Assembly (NCBI RefSeq): GCF_900100705.1 | Contig: NZ_FNCH01000009.1 | Span: 124,001-188,000, forward strand | Reading direction: 5' to 3' | Origin: Pedobacter terrae | Lineage (GTDB): Bacteria > Bacteroidota > Bacteroidia > Sphingobacteriales > Sphingobacteriaceae | Length of the DNA stretch: 64,000 nucleotides | In this document: positions 50,902-62,382 of the stretch, piece after piece | Numbering within the stretch: the stretch's first letter is position 1 | Layout: each line of letters begins with the position of its first letter | Translations under genes and position numbers: made by a program | Notes under the pieces: generated by a model | The model's input: only the letters and a program-made list of their open reading frames with translations | Told to the model about the DNA's origin: nothing | The model's database searches: none

Positions 50902-51924
50902 ATGAAGAAAATCGGATTCTTATCGTTCGGGCATTGGGCAGAACATCCCTCATATCAGGCGCGTACCGCTGGCGATACTTTGCTGCAATCTATCGACCTT
51001 GCGGTTGCCGCCGAAGAGATCGGCCTTGATGGCGCGTATTTCAGGGTGCACCATTTCGCAAAGCAACTGGCATCGCCTTTCCCTTTACTATCGGCCATTG
51101 GCGCCAAAACTTCGAAGATCGAAATTGGAACTGGCGTTATCGATATGCGCTATGAAAACCCTTTATATATGGTAGAGGATGCCGGTGCGGCCGACTTGAT
51201 CTCTGGCGGCAGGTTACAACTGGGCATCAGCAGGGGGTCGCCCGAGCAGGTGATCGAAGGCTGGCGGTATTTCGGCTTTGCGCCAAAGAAAGGGGAGAGC
51301 GATGCTGATATGGGCCGGCAAAAGGCCCTGGAATTTCTGGAAAGATTGAATGGCGAAGGTTTTGCAAGGCCTAATCCAAATCCGATGTTCCCCAATCCTC
51401 CTGGATTGTTAAGGCTGGAACCCTATTCGGAGGGACTGCGCGAGCGCATCTGGTGGGGAGCAGCCTCCAATGCGACCGCTATTTGGGCGGCAGAGCAGGG
51501 AATGTACCTGCAGAGTTCTACTTTAAAGTTTGATGAAAGTGGCAAGCCCTTTAGTATCCAGCAGGCCGAGCAGATCAGGCTGTACAAGGAAGCCTGGCGA
51601 AAAGCAGGGCATAAGCGCGAGCCAAGGGTTTCGGTCAGCCGCTCCATATTTGCGCTGATGAACGATCAGGATAGATATTATTTTGGGCAGCAGGGTAAGG
51701 GGGCAGATAGTTTTGGCTATATCGAGCCCACCCAACGGGCGGTTTTCGGTAGGGGATATGCCGCTGAACCCGATCAACTCATTAAAGAATTGGCCGCCGA
51801 TGAAGCCATACAAGAAGCGGATACGGTACTTTTAACCATTCCGAATACTTTGGGCGTAGATTATAATATCCATGTGTTATCTTCAATTCTGGAGCACGTT
51901 GCACCGGGCCTTGGTTGGAGATAA
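50902..51924 (+). CDS. LLM-class flavin-dependent oxidoreductase
   Basis: A 340-residue protein of the luciferase-like monooxygenase class: MKKIGFLSFGHWAE, EIGLDGAYFRVHHFAKQLASPFPLLSAIGAKT, KIEIGTGVIDMRYENPLYMVEDAGAADLISGGRLQLGISRGSP. The ATG at 50902 is preferred over the upstream frame start (50860) because the family begins at this point. Enzymes of this class use reduced FMN and oxygen on small molecules; the substrate is not readable. A terminator with the recurrent box follows at 51986. Confidence 0.88.
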   Translation: MKKIGFLSFGHWAEHPSYQARTAGDTLLQSIDLAVAAEEIGLDGAYFRVHHFAKQLASPFPLLSAIGAKTSKIEIGTGVIDMRYENPLYMVEDAGAADLISGGRLQLGISRGSPEQVIEGWRYFGFAPKKGESDADMGRQKALEFLERLNGEGFARPNPNPMFPNPPGLLRLEPYSEGLRERIWWGAASNATAIWAAEQGMYLQSSTLKFDESGKPFSIQQAEQIRLYKEAWRKAGHKREPRVSVSRSIFALMNDQDRYYFGQQGKGADSFGYIEPTQRAVFGRGYAAEPDQLIKELAADEAIQEADTVLLTIPNTLGVDYNIHVLSSILEHVAPGLGWR

Positions 51925-51931
51925 ATAAATT

Positions 51932-52036
51932 TGATTTTTTTTCAAATCACGTAAAACATATTGCCATCAATGGTGTTTATATATCGAGAGCGTTAATTTA
52001 GATAAGCGGGAAGAGCCTTTGGTTTTTTCCGCTTTT
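51932..52036 (+). ncRNA. Candidate structured RNA or terminator with the GAGAGCGTTAATTTAGAT box (copy 3)
   Basis: The 18-nt box (51986-52003) is identical to that at 7836. It follows small hairpin-forming stretches (ATTTGA / TCAAAT; CCATCAATGG) and is followed directly by a terminator stem AAGCGG / CCGCTT and T-run (52004-52036). It lies 60 bases after the stop of the oxidoreductase gene, so it may be its 3' end or an independent small RNA. Confidence 0.45.
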
Positions 52037-52147
52037 TTGTTGTCTGTATGATTACAGATCAGGATCAGGGGAGCCAATTTTTACTGATCATGATCGCTTC
52101 ATCGCCGTGGCGATTATTTTAAATTTAAAATGCATGCCCTGCAGGAT

Positions 52148-52486
52148 TTATAAGCTGTCGGAAGATAAACCAGCCTCCGAATCTCGTTTCCATGCTGATA
52201 TGTAGCTTAATAGCGGGCAGAGGCTCTTTCCAAATGCGGTGAGGGTATACTCAACCTTTGGTGGAAGCGTTTTGTATTCCACCCTGCTAATTAATCCATC
52301 AGCTTCCAGCTCCCTTAGCTGTTCAGTTAATACCTTTCTTGATATTGAAGGTACACGAACGATGATTTCGCCAAAACGCCTGGTACCCTTAGAAAGTACG
52401 TGCAAAATAATCACTTTCCACCGTCCGCCAATCAACGCGATGGTTTCCATAGCAGGACACTCAGCCATATTTAAATTACTTCCCAT
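52148..52486 (-). CDS. HxlR-family transcriptional regulator
   Basis: A 112-residue winged-helix protein: AECPAMETIALIGGRWKVIILHVLSKGTRRFGEI, VPSISRKVLTEQLRELEADGLISRVEYKTLPPKVEYTLTAFGKSL. This is the full HxlR pattern. Cys9 near the N-terminus is the position used for redox or electrophile sensing in some members. It is divergent from a QorB-like oxidoreductase, the classical HxlR arrangement, so it likely represses that gene from the 120-base gap. Confidence 0.92.
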   Translation of the reverse strand: MGSNLNMAECPAMETIALIGGRWKVIILHVLSKGTRRFGEIIVRVPSISRKVLTEQLRELEADGLISRVEYKTLPPKVEYTLTAFGKSLCPLLSYISAWKRDSEAGLSSDSL

Positions 52487-52605
52487 TAGTTACTTAAAGG
52501 TTACTACTTTTTGCGCTGCTTCGATTAAAACTGGCGTTTTTCAACATCAATATCACTTTCTTTGCCCAACAAATTAACTGATTTTTAATCTTAAAAACAA
52601 TAAAT

Positions 52606-53475
52606 ATGATTTTAGTAACGGGTGCAACAGGTAATTTAGGCAGGGCCACCATCAACGCGCTTTTGAAAGTGGGTATAGCTGCAAAGGAAATTGCTGCCTT
52701 GGTAAGAGATGAAGAAAAGGGTGCGGCATTTAAATCAAATGGAATCCAGGTAAAAGTTGGTGATTATGATGATTTTGCGTCTTTAACAGCTGCATTTGAG
52801 GATGTAGATAAGCTGTTACTGATCTCCTCCTCATCGGATATTATCCATCGATTTAATCAGCACAAAAATGTGATCGATGCAGCAAAGAAGAGTGGTGTAA
52901 GCCATATCATTTACACAGGGTTTGATATGAAAAACTTAACGCAAAGCACTATGGCTGATGATGTAATATATCATGCCTATACCGCTGATTATTTAAAACA
53001 TGCTGAAGTGCCTTATACCTTAATGAATAATACCTTATATGCTGATTTGATTCCGATAATTGCCGGAGAAAATATCCTGGACAATGGAATCTCTATCCCG
53101 GCAGGTGATGGCCATGTTCCTTTTTTACCAATAGCAGAAATGGCCAATGCCTTAGCCAGTGTAGCAACTACGCCAGGCCATCAAAACCAGGCATATACCA
53201 TTGCTGCAGAAACCGCCATATCGTTCGCAGAAATTGCCGAAATCATCTCTGCGCTTAGCGGCAAAAAGATAGCTTACCATCAGGCTGTATCAGCGGTGTA
53301 CATCGAACAACTGGTAAAACAGGGTATAAGTGCGGGTGATGCAGCTTATTTGGCCAGATTCGCTGGTGCGATAGCGGAAGGAGAATTTGAAACCCATAAA
53401 AGTGATATTGAAAAGATACTGGGCAGACCAGCACTTACTTTACGAGATTATTTGACAACAAGATATTTGGCGTAA
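52606..53475 (+). CDS. NmrA/QorB-type NAD(P)H-dependent oxidoreductase
   Basis: A 289-residue protein with an N-terminal Rossmann motif (ILVTGATGNLGRATINALLK), the VGDYDDFASLTAAFEDVDKLLLISS block, and HIIYTGFDM. This is the atypical short-chain NmrA/QorB type that reduces quinones or senses NADPH. Length matches the family. It is controlled most likely by the divergent HxlR regulator. Confidence 0.88.
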   Translation: MILVTGATGNLGRATINALLKVGIAAKEIAALVRDEEKGAAFKSNGIQVKVGDYDDFASLTAAFEDVDKLLLISSSSDIIHRFNQHKNVIDAAKKSGVSHIIYTGFDMKNLTQSTMADDVIYHAYTADYLKHAEVPYTLMNNTLYADLIPIIAGENILDNGISIPAGDGHVPFLPIAEMANALASVATTPGHQNQAYTIAAETAISFAEIAEIISALSGKKIAYHQAVSAVYIEQLVKQGISAGDAAYLARFAGAIAEGEFETHKSDIEKILGRPALTLRDYLTTRYLA

Positions 53476-53526
53476 TCAGTCCGTTTAATATTACAATGAA
53501 AAGCTACCTCATCTTTACGCTTTTCC

Positions 53527-54519
53527 TTAACTTTTTTCTTTGGCAAAATCCTGATTGGCCCTGCCAGTCAGGTGCCGTTGTTTTTTATTAAAAAGGAAAT
53601 GCACGTTGAAAACCACTACCGATAGGAAGATGACACTGTAGGCCGCCATTTGTAACGGACTAATCGGCTCCCGGTATACTAAAGCTGCTATCACAAAAGC
53701 AATAGTGGGGTTAATGTTCAGCAACATACCCACTGTTGAGGAGTTTAAACCCTTTAACGCATACAAATTCAGAAACAATGGCATGATGGTAAAGCCAACC
53801 GCTATAACTTCTATCAGTAACCAAAACTGCGTAGCGGTGGGTACAGCGCCGCTGTAAGCAGGGTAAAAGGGGAGCAACATCAGTGCGGAAAGCGTAATGT
53901 GAAACGTGAGGATGATAAACTTGTCAAACCCTGCATTTTTGCGCTGGCTTACCAGGTAAGCGGCATAAGTAAATCCAATAACAATGCCGTAAACCATATC
54001 CATAATAACGGAATATGATAGTAATAAACACCCCAATATACTTAATACCACAGCCGCCCATTGTATTTTATTGAGTTTTTCGTGCAAAAGCCAGTACGCA
54101 AGCAGCGTGGTAATAATGGGGCATACCAGATAGGCAAGTGAAGTAGCCTTAACGCTGATATGATTAAGCACGTAAATAAACGAGAACCAGTTGATATTTA
54201 GAAAAATACTGCCACCTACATTCAACAAAAGCATATTTCGCTTCTGCTTAGCGGGTAAGGCTTTAATATTGGAAAAGGTTTTAATCAATTCGGCACGTTT
54301 AAACAAAACGGTAATAAAAAGCATCAGTATCGCGCAACTAAAAATGCGATAAAATAAAATATCCACCGAAGCATATCCGCTCAAAGGTTTTAAAACTAAG
54401 CTAAAAAAGCCCCAGGTTGCGTAAGCGAATATAGCGGCCAGGTAATATTTTGCGTTTTTCAATTTGCCCAAATGTTGTGATGCCGCAAATATCATAAAAT
54501 CTTTGGGCTTATCATGCAA
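53527..54519 (-). CDS. EamA-type transporter (RarD-like)
   Basis: A 330-residue membrane protein with about ten hydrophobic segments in two homologous halves, as in EamA/DMT exporters (KYYLAAIFAYATWGFFSLVLK; NHISVKATSLAYLVCPIITTLLAYWLLHEKL; VGMLLNINPTIAFVIAALVYREPI). The FYRIFSC and ILGCLLLSY stretches recall RarD. The substrate is unknown. The first eight residues may be untranslated, since MIFAASQH also fits as a start. Confidence 0.85.
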   Translation of the reverse strand: MHDKPKDFMIFAASQHLGKLKNAKYYLAAIFAYATWGFFSLVLKPLSGYASVDILFYRIFSCAILMLFITVLFKRAELIKTFSNIKALPAKQKRNMLLLNVGGSIFLNINWFSFIYVLNHISVKATSLAYLVCPIITTLLAYWLLHEKLNKIQWAAVVLSILGCLLLSYSVIMDMVYGIVIGFTYAAYLVSQRKNAGFDKFIILTFHITLSALMLLPFYPAYSGAVPTATQFWLLIEVIAVGFTIMPLFLNLYALKGLNSSTVGMLLNINPTIAFVIAALVYREPISPLQMAAYSVIFLSVVVFNVHFLFNKKQRHLTGRANQDFAKEKS

Positions 54520-54710
54520 ATAGCTAAAACACTACTGTTGGATGATACACAGATCAGCTGGATGTTACCTTAATGCCCGGTGCTCAGTTTGCTCTTCACT
54601 GAGAAGAGAAATTCAGCCCGTAGCAAAAATGGATTATTGACAGCCATTTGAGTGTTGTACACTTTTTGATGATCAGATGATGCTCATTTGGCACACAACC
54701 AGGCCTTTTA

Positions 54711-54875
54711 ATGGAGAAACAGCTTCAATTCGCGGTGTTTCTGCTTATACATCAGGCATTTACGGATCATACAGATTTAAAATCAACTCAATACATCAAA
54801 TCATTACAGGTCGCATACTTTAACGAGGTATGGGATTATAAGCGTAGCAAAAAAATAGCGCCTTTATTTAATTAA
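54711..54875 (+). CDS. Possible small protein or gene remnant
   Basis: A 54-residue frame, MEKQLQFAVFLLIHQAFTDH and following, ends just inside the 3' end of the convergent AraC gene. It reads as a plausible soluble peptide but no family is recognised. The surrounding 340-base gap (54520-54867) has nothing else. It may be a remnant. Confidence 0.3.
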   Translation: MEKQLQFAVFLLIHQAFTDHTDLKSTQYIKSLQVAYFNEVWDYKRSKKIAPLFN

Positions 54876-55803
54876 ACGATTGTCTGAAAGCCAGGGGGGA
54901 AACATGAGTCCTGGTTTTGAAAAGTTTGCTGAACGACTGTGAATGCTCAAAACCAAGTTGATAAGCTATCTCAGAAACCGACAGATTGGTGCTTGATAGT
55001 TTTTCTTTGGCCTTTTCTATCACCGTGTGCTGTATGTACTGTTGCGTATTCAATCCTGTAAATGAGCGTAACATATCACTCAGGTAACGCTGCGAAAGCT
55101 TTAATTCGTTACTGATGTACTTTACAGATGGCAATCCATTCTTCAAACTGTTCCCCTCATCAAAATAGGCAGCCAATAACCGATCCAGCGTAGTGATGAT
55201 ATCAGAATTGACCGCTTTCCTGGTAATAAATTGCCGGTTATAAAAACGATTGCTGTAATTCAGCAACAGCTCCAATTGCGATACCAGAACATCCTGGCTA
55301 AAATGGTCAATATGGTGCTTTAACTCATTGGCAATTGAAGTAAACAGACCAGCTATAATTTCCTTTTCACTTGCTGATAAAAACAAGGCCTCAGCAACAT
55401 CGTAGGCGAAAAAGCCATATTGGCTGATTGTTTTTCCCAAAGGATAATTCCTGATAAAGTCGGGATGAAAATAGAGGGCAATGCCCTCATAACTCGCGCT
55501 ATCCTCCGGAGGAAAAACCAGCTGTCTGGGTTTTAAAAATGCCAGGCCGCCTTCTTCAAAATCATAATAACCCTGTCCATATTTTATTTGTCCTGTAAAT
55601 GCAGATTTAAAGGATACTTTGTAAAAGTCGAGACTTATTTTTTGTCCCTTCGGGAACGTTTCTATAGGTACATAATGATAATCCACCAATGCAATCAGCG
55701 GGTGGGAGGGTGCCGGTAGTTCCAGTAAACGCATCAGCTGCGATATACTGTTAATGTGGTTAATTTCAGGTGATGACTGCATTACTTTTGCTAATTTAAT
55801 CAA
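54868..55803 (-). CDS. AraC-family transcriptional regulator
   Basis: A 311-residue protein. The C-terminal ~100 residues form the AraC double HTH: PSVKYISNELKLSQRYLSDMLRSFTGLNTQQYI, LSSTNLSVSEIAYQLGFEHSQSFSKLFKTRTHVSPLAFRQSF. The N-terminal ~200 residues form a sensor cupin-like part. It overlaps the SDR gene upstream by four bases, so it is co-transcribed with and probably controls the SDR and aldo/keto reductase genes. Confidence 0.9.
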   Translation of the reverse strand: MIKLAKVMQSSPEINHINSISQLMRLLELPAPSHPLIALVDYHYVPIETFPKGQKISLDFYKVSFKSAFTGQIKYGQGYYDFEEGGLAFLKPRQLVFPPEDSASYEGIALYFHPDFIRNYPLGKTISQYGFFAYDVAEALFLSASEKEIIAGLFTSIANELKHHIDHFSQDVLVSQLELLLNYSNRFYNRQFITRKAVNSDIITTLDRLLAAYFDEGNSLKNGLPSVKYISNELKLSQRYLSDMLRSFTGLNTQQYIQHTVIEKAKEKLSSTNLSVSEIAYQLGFEHSQSFSKLFKTRTHVSPLAFRQSFN

Positions 55804-56537
55804 TTTTGTTTTGACGGACGAATTACAATTTCACCAACTTCCACATCTTCCGGTTGGCTAATCGCATATAACACCGCATTTGCAATGGCAATAGGGTCAA
55901 TGGCCATTTCTTGCATGCCCTGTTGAATGGCTGTTTTCATTTCTTCATTTTTAATTTGGTTTGCAAAATCCGTTTTCACATATCCCGGTGAAATTCCGGT
56001 AATGCGTACTTTACCATCAGATTCCTGCCGAAAAGCTTCCGAAATGGTTCGAATGGCATTTTTAGTCCCGGCGTAAACCCCCATTATGGGCGTAATTTTC
56101 AGCCCCGCGGTAGAAATGATATTAACAATGTGCCCGGCCTGTTGGCGTTTAAAAACCGGAATTGCCGCGGCCATCCCGTACAAAACCCCTTTAATGTTAA
56201 TATCAATCATCTGTTCCCAGCCTTCAATATCCAGTTCGTCAATGCGGCTAAGCTGACTAATACCCGCGTTGTTTACCATCACGTCCAGTTTTCCGTATTG
56301 TTGCAGGGCGGTAGTAACCAGCCGAGCCAGGTCAGCTTTATTGGTTACATCTATTGTACTAAAACTGGCTTCACCACCATTATTTTTAATCTCTTCTACC
56401 AATTGTTGCAGTCGTTCCGTGCGTCTTGCGCCCAAAACAACTTTCGCTCCCTTGTTGGCGAGTGCTATGGCGATCGATCTCCCCATTCCACTGCTTGCCC
56501 CCGTAATGGCGACTACTTTTCCTTTAATATTTTCCAT
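55800..56537 (-). CDS. Short-chain dehydrogenase/reductase
   Basis: A 245-residue classical SDR. Cofactor motif TGASSGMGRSIA (residues 12-23), NNAG near residue 87, catalytic serine in IISTAG and the YAGTK (Y-x-x-x-K) motif near 155. The substrate cannot be read. It lies between the aldo/keto reductase and the AraC regulator, in one operon read leftward. Confidence 0.93.
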   Translation of the reverse strand: MENIKGKVVAITGASSGMGRSIAIALANKGAKVVLGARRTERLQQLVEEIKNNGGEASFSTIDVTNKADLARLVTTALQQYGKLDVMVNNAGISQLSRIDELDIEGWEQMIDINIKGVLYGMAAAIPVFKRQQAGHIVNIISTAGLKITPIMGVYAGTKNAIRTISEAFRQESDGKVRITGISPGYVKTDFANQIKNEEMKTAIQQGMQEMAIDPIAIANAVLYAISQPEDVEVGEIVIRPSKQN

Positions 56538-56548
56538 TGTTTATGTAT

Positions 56549-58223
<1,675 letters not shown>

Positions 58224-58457
58224 ATGAATAAAATGACACAAACAGCTGATATGGACAAGTTCATTGAAAAATTTGAGCCTTCGAAGTTCAAACGCTTAGC
58301 GAGGGGAATAGAGGTGCGCGGAATAAAAGATTTAAATAAAAGCATCGTTTACGCCAATGAAGTGATACAAAAGTTAAAGCTAAAGCTTTCGGTAGCGCAC
58401 AGTGCAGAAATGGCCATGTACGGAAGTTTTGAGGTGGTTTATCAGAATGCTGTATAA
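58224..58457 (+). CDS. Small unrecognised protein
   Basis: A 77-residue, basic helical protein, MNKMTQTADMDKFIEKFEPS and following. It stands alone and is followed by a terminator-like hairpin at 58501. The sequence is protein-like, with a helix IKDLNKSIVYANEVIQKLKLKL, but I cannot name the family. Confidence 0.5.
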   Translation: MNKMTQTADMDKFIEKFEPSKFKRLARGIEVRGIKDLNKSIVYANEVIQKLKLKLSVAHSAEMAMYGSFEVVYQNAV

Positions 58458-58499
58458 AGCTATCCCATTCCCTCCATTTCAGGACTATAATTAACAAAT

Positions 58500-58532
58500 A
58501 AACGTCTGTCAGCAAATCGGCAGGCGTTTTTA
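58500..58532 (+). terminator. Terminator after the small gene at 58224
   Basis: Stem AACGTCTG / CAGGCGTT (one G-T pair) is followed by TTTTATTTT. Confidence 0.7.
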
Positions 58533-59098
58533 TTTTCCGCCCATCTTAGATTTTGCTGGGTGTAGCTTAGTTCGATTTTTTTTAGTTTGATGTTCATGCG
58601 GACGGGAGGGATTTTAATGAAGTTTTTTTTAATCCGTTATTTGCCAGGATGGCAAAAATTGCTCTGTTTATGCAGCAACAGTTAGGTTGTTAGTGCTCCG
58701 GTTCCATGCCTGTCCGGTTATCTTTAGCGGGTAAACCCAGTTATTAGTTAAAAAACAATTGAGGTTTGATCAGACTGTGCTCATCAAGATAGTGTAAGCT
58801 GCATTTAAGCTTATGCCAGTTTATTGAATAATAATATAGGTAGGGCTGATGTATTGCTTGTAGACTTACAGTTACATACTGATATTTAAGTATTTTTAAT
58901 TATGTATGATTAATTGTTTTTAGGTATTCCTTAAAATCGTACATTTACTTCATCAGTAACGCTTTCAACTCAGTTCAAGTTCGCATCTCATTCAGATCAC
59001 AGATAGGTGACCTTTATACCAGTTATCAGCGTAAAAGCTCCAGTTGATATCGTACTGTGTTAATGTTCACCATTTTAATCTATCAATTCATTAAACTT
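58533..59098. other. Gene-free stretch before the lipase-like gene
   Basis: About 565 bases, AT-rich, with no plausible gene. The promoter of the lipase-like gene is presumably in the last ~100 bases. No repeats or RNA genes are seen. Confidence 0.5.
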
Positions 59099-60451
59099 AT
59101 GCAAAACCCATCTTTTGATGCTTACCAACAGGTTTTTGGCCTGGCCTGCATCGCTAACCGGGCCGGGGGCTACCAGGGCACTGGCAACGACTTACAACTG
59201 CAATTGCAGTATGATTTATCTTTTTATTTGAACGGTGTTCCACCTGTTGAAGTAATGGGGCAAACCGCGCCTTCGGTGGCGGATCCGTCGGTGACGGCGA
59301 CACTGGGCAGCTGGAAATTGGTATGGGGGCCTGCACTTATTGAGGAGACCGACCAACATGGAAAAACTACTGGCGTTGCTGATAATGCCCTGTATGTTGC
59401 GCAGTGTGATGCTGTTGCTTACCCAGGCGGCCCAACTTTGCCAACTTATGTGGTAGCAGTTGCGGCAACTAACCCGGCATCGCTTTACGACTGGGAAACC
59501 GAGGATTTTTCGGTGGCCCAAGTGGTAAACTGGACAGACTACGATCCGGCAACGTTCTCCCCATCAGCCTATAACGGAACTGATCCCTACATCTCCAATG
59601 GAACTGCTACAGGTGTTAAATTAGTGCTCGGGCTGGTTAGTCCGCCAAAGGCTGTATCGCCCAATACCACTCTTGAAACATTTATTGCCAGTTTAAATCC
59701 TGGTGAGCAAAGCGCAATCGTATTTTGCGGACATAGCCTGGCGGGGGCACTTTCCCCAACGCTGGCACTTTATTTAAAACAGAACAACAAGCTGGATGCA
59801 TTTGCTACCTCATTGGTTTATCCTACAGCCGGCCCTACACCTGGCGAAAGCGCATTTGCCGCTTTGTTCAATAGCACGTTTCCGGCGCTTCCGGCAGGAT
59901 GGGTTGCACAAACCGGTGATTACCAAAACTGGAATACCATGCACTGGAATACGCTTGATGTTGTGCCACACGCCTGGGCCGAATCGGACCTACAGGAAAT
60001 TGCTCAGATCTACGGCCAATCCACCCGTTTTCTAACGAAGAAGACGCTTGACACGCTTCAGCGACTGGTGCTTAAAAGGGCTGCAACATCGGGCGTAACC
60101 TACACCAGGATACAGAACCAGGCGTTGCCAGGCACACTTCAGCATACAGATCTTTCTTCACATACGGTTAACACGCCGCCAAAAACAATGAAAGATTATA
60201 TTACCCAACTCTTCCTTCAGCATGTGAGTTTGTATTCAGGTATACCTGCGCAGCCGGGCAGCCCGGCTGTACAAGGCCTTATACTGCCACAACCGTTGCC
60301 TCAACCCGTGTATCCAAAAGATAAAACGTTGCTTCCGCGGGTTAAAAAGGTTACCAGTTTGGAATTAATCATCAGAATTATGGAGCAGATACTGGCCTGG
60401 ATTGCATCTTATGCTACCTCGGTAGATGGTACATTGCAAGAAGAACAATAA
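59099..60451 (+). CDS. Lipase-like alpha/beta hydrolase (class 3 type)
   Basis: A 450-residue protein from the Met at 59099 (MQNPSFDAYQQVFGLACIAN). The nucleophile elbow is GHSLAGALSPTLALYL (about residues 211-226, G-x-S-x-G). NTLDVVPHAW (about residues 286-295) is the acid-containing block typical of class 3 lipases. No signal peptide precedes it, although an upstream in-frame extension to 59057 would be hydrophobic (MLMFTILIYQFIKL). The substrate is unknown. The amidohydrolase gene follows by 56 bases, so they may be co-expressed. Confidence 0.72.
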   Translation: MQNPSFDAYQQVFGLACIANRAGGYQGTGNDLQLQLQYDLSFYLNGVPPVEVMGQTAPSVADPSVTATLGSWKLVWGPALIEETDQHGKTTGVADNALYVAQCDAVAYPGGPTLPTYVVAVAATNPASLYDWETEDFSVAQVVNWTDYDPATFSPSAYNGTDPYISNGTATGVKLVLGLVSPPKAVSPNTTLETFIASLNPGEQSAIVFCGHSLAGALSPTLALYLKQNNKLDAFATSLVYPTAGPTPGESAFAALFNSTFPALPAGWVAQTGDYQNWNTMHWNTLDVVPHAWAESDLQEIAQIYGQSTRFLTKKTLDTLQRLVLKRAATSGVTYTRIQNQALPGTLQHTDLSSHTVNTPPKTMKDYITQLFLQHVSLYSGIPAQPGSPAVQGLILPQPLPQPVYPKDKTLLPRVKKVTSLELIIRIMEQILAWIASYATSVDGTLQEEQ

Positions 60452-60507
60452 AAAAATCAGTTTCCATAAAAAGCAAATAGATAAAAAACAGTTAACGCTC
60501 CTTACCC

Positions 60508-62382
60508 ATGATAAAAACAGATCATCACCATCCGCATGCGTGCACCTGCGGCTGCAAAAACCCAATAGTCGAAATATTAAAGCATGAGCTTTTCAGTAAA
60601 GAACATATCGAGAAGCTGACTGCCCATTTACCAAAAAGCAAGCCACTTGCAGCATCTCCCGAAGCCATTCTCTATTCAGGAGGAACGATCAGGCCCATGG
60701 TTAACGGCGATGCCCGCGCTGTGGAGGCAATCGGTATAGCGCAGGGCATTATAGTAGCAAGCGGTGCTTATGCACAGGTAAAGGCGGCTATGGATACCAA
60801 ATACAAAGATGCTTATCAAAATATTGTGCTGGATAAGACGCATACCCTGATTCCCGGAATGTTTGAACCGCATGTTCATACGGTGTTTTCGGGCATGATG
60901 GCCTCTTGGATAGACGTAAGCCCTTTTGAAGGACAGGATTTGCGGAAAGTTTATACAAAACACTGGATATCGGCAACCTTGTCTTCGGCCCTTGCGACAT
61001 CTTCAGACAGTGTGTTACTGGCTACCGGACTCGACCCGGCACTTATTCAGCCCCAAAGCGGAAAAAATTTTTCGGAGATTGACAACGTGTTCCTGGATAA
61101 CGTGAGCCTAGATACACCGATAATAATCATGAGCGCATCAGGCCATACGCTATATGCCAATTCTGCGGCCCTCAGCGCCATTTACAATGCCCAGAAAGGG
61201 CAGCCTGCCATGCACGACTATACCAGTGCTGAGGATTACATTGACAAGACACATGGATTACTGGAAGAGGAAACCATGATGATGCCAGCTGTAAAGACCT
61301 TTGAGGACGCCATTAAGACAAAGTCACATGATATTGTAGAAAATATGGATGAATTCTTCCGGCAGGCCAACTCGAGAGGGGTTACTTCCATGTACGATGC
61401 ACTGATTAACCATATGTATGTGCCTTATCTTGAAAAATACCTGGAGGCCAAGCGGTTACCTGTACGTTTGGGCGGGGCCTTATACTGCGAAACGCTGAAG
61501 GATGCACAGGCTTTACCACCTTACCGGCAGCCCGATTATTATCTGGATCTTTACCTCGGCCATGTCAAAATTGTATCTGATGGGTCTAACCAGGGACTAA
61601 CCGGCTATCAGTCTGAACCTTATTCGGTCATACTTGAAAAAGATCATTCGTGTGGAATATTTAACTTTAAAAATACCGAAGCCTATCAAAAGGTGGTTGA
61701 TGAGGTCATACTGGAAAAAGGCTGGCCCATTATGATCCATGCAAATGGAAATCGAGCTATAACCGATACCATTGCCGCCTTCCGTAGCGCATTAGCAAAA
61801 TATACGGGGCCTCAACTGCGCAACCGGATTGAGCACTGTTCGCTGCTGGAGCAAAGTGGGATAGATGAAATGGAAGCACTGAATATCTCGCCCAGCTTTT
61901 TAATTGGCCATGTAGGGTACTGGGGCGATGTATTTGAAAAAGTAATATTTGAAGGACAGGATTTGCCAGAACACCATGCACCTAAGGTATTTTCTCTTGA
62001 CCGCTGTAGCTCGGCAGCTAAAAAGCTGCGCATTTCCCTTCATAGCGACCATACGGTTACCCCGCTTGGCCCTTTAAGGATGATGGAACAAGCGATTACC
62101 CGTGTAATGGAGGCGAGCGACAATACCTGGCCATTAAATGTGCTGAACACCGAAGAACAGCTTACCCATGAGCAGGCACTAAAGGCTGTTACCTATGATG
62201 CTGCCTGGCAGTGTTATGCCGATGGCTGGGCCGGAAGTCTGGAGGATGGGAAATTTGCGGATTTCGTAATCCTGGAACAGGATCCGATCCTGATGCCCCG
62301 CCAAGATTGCGGCATGAATATGCGGAATATCAGAGTGCTGGAAACCTGGGTGGGAGGGATAAAGGTTTATACCGCTAGCTAA
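60508..62382 (+). CDS. Amidohydrolase family 3 protein (YtcJ-like)
   Basis: A 624-residue protein. A His/Cys-rich N-terminus (HHHPHACTCGCKN, residues 6-18) may hold metal. The amidohydrolase part has EPHVHT (metal ligands H122 and H124), GLLEEETMMMP, IMIHANGNRAITDTI, RIEHCSLLEQ, SLHSDHTVTPLGPLRMM and a terminal strand pair. This is the family-3 (YtcJ-type) metal-dependent hydrolase; such proteins act on amides or imines but the substrate is unassigned. Length is normal for the family, apart from the extra N-terminus. Confidence 0.85.
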   Translation: MIKTDHHHPHACTCGCKNPIVEILKHELFSKEHIEKLTAHLPKSKPLAASPEAILYSGGTIRPMVNGDARAVEAIGIAQGIIVASGAYAQVKAAMDTKYKDAYQNIVLDKTHTLIPGMFEPHVHTVFSGMMASWIDVSPFEGQDLRKVYTKHWISATLSSALATSSDSVLLATGLDPALIQPQSGKNFSEIDNVFLDNVSLDTPIIIMSASGHTLYANSAALSAIYNAQKGQPAMHDYTSAEDYIDKTHGLLEEETMMMPAVKTFEDAIKTKSHDIVENMDEFFRQANSRGVTSMYDALINHMYVPYLEKYLEAKRLPVRLGGALYCETLKDAQALPPYRQPDYYLDLYLGHVKIVSDGSNQGLTGYQSEPYSVILEKDHSCGIFNFKNTEAYQKVVDEVILEKGWPIMIHANGNRAITDTIAAFRSALAKYTGPQLRNRIEHCSLLEQSGIDEMEALNISPSFLIGHVGYWGDVFEKVIFEGQDLPEHHAPKVFSLDRCSSAAKKLRISLHSDHTVTPLGPLRMMEQAITRVMEASDNTWPLNVLNTEEQLTHEQALKAVTYDAAWQCYADGWAGSLEDGKFADFVILEQDPILMPRQDCGMNMRNIRVLETWVGGIKVYTAS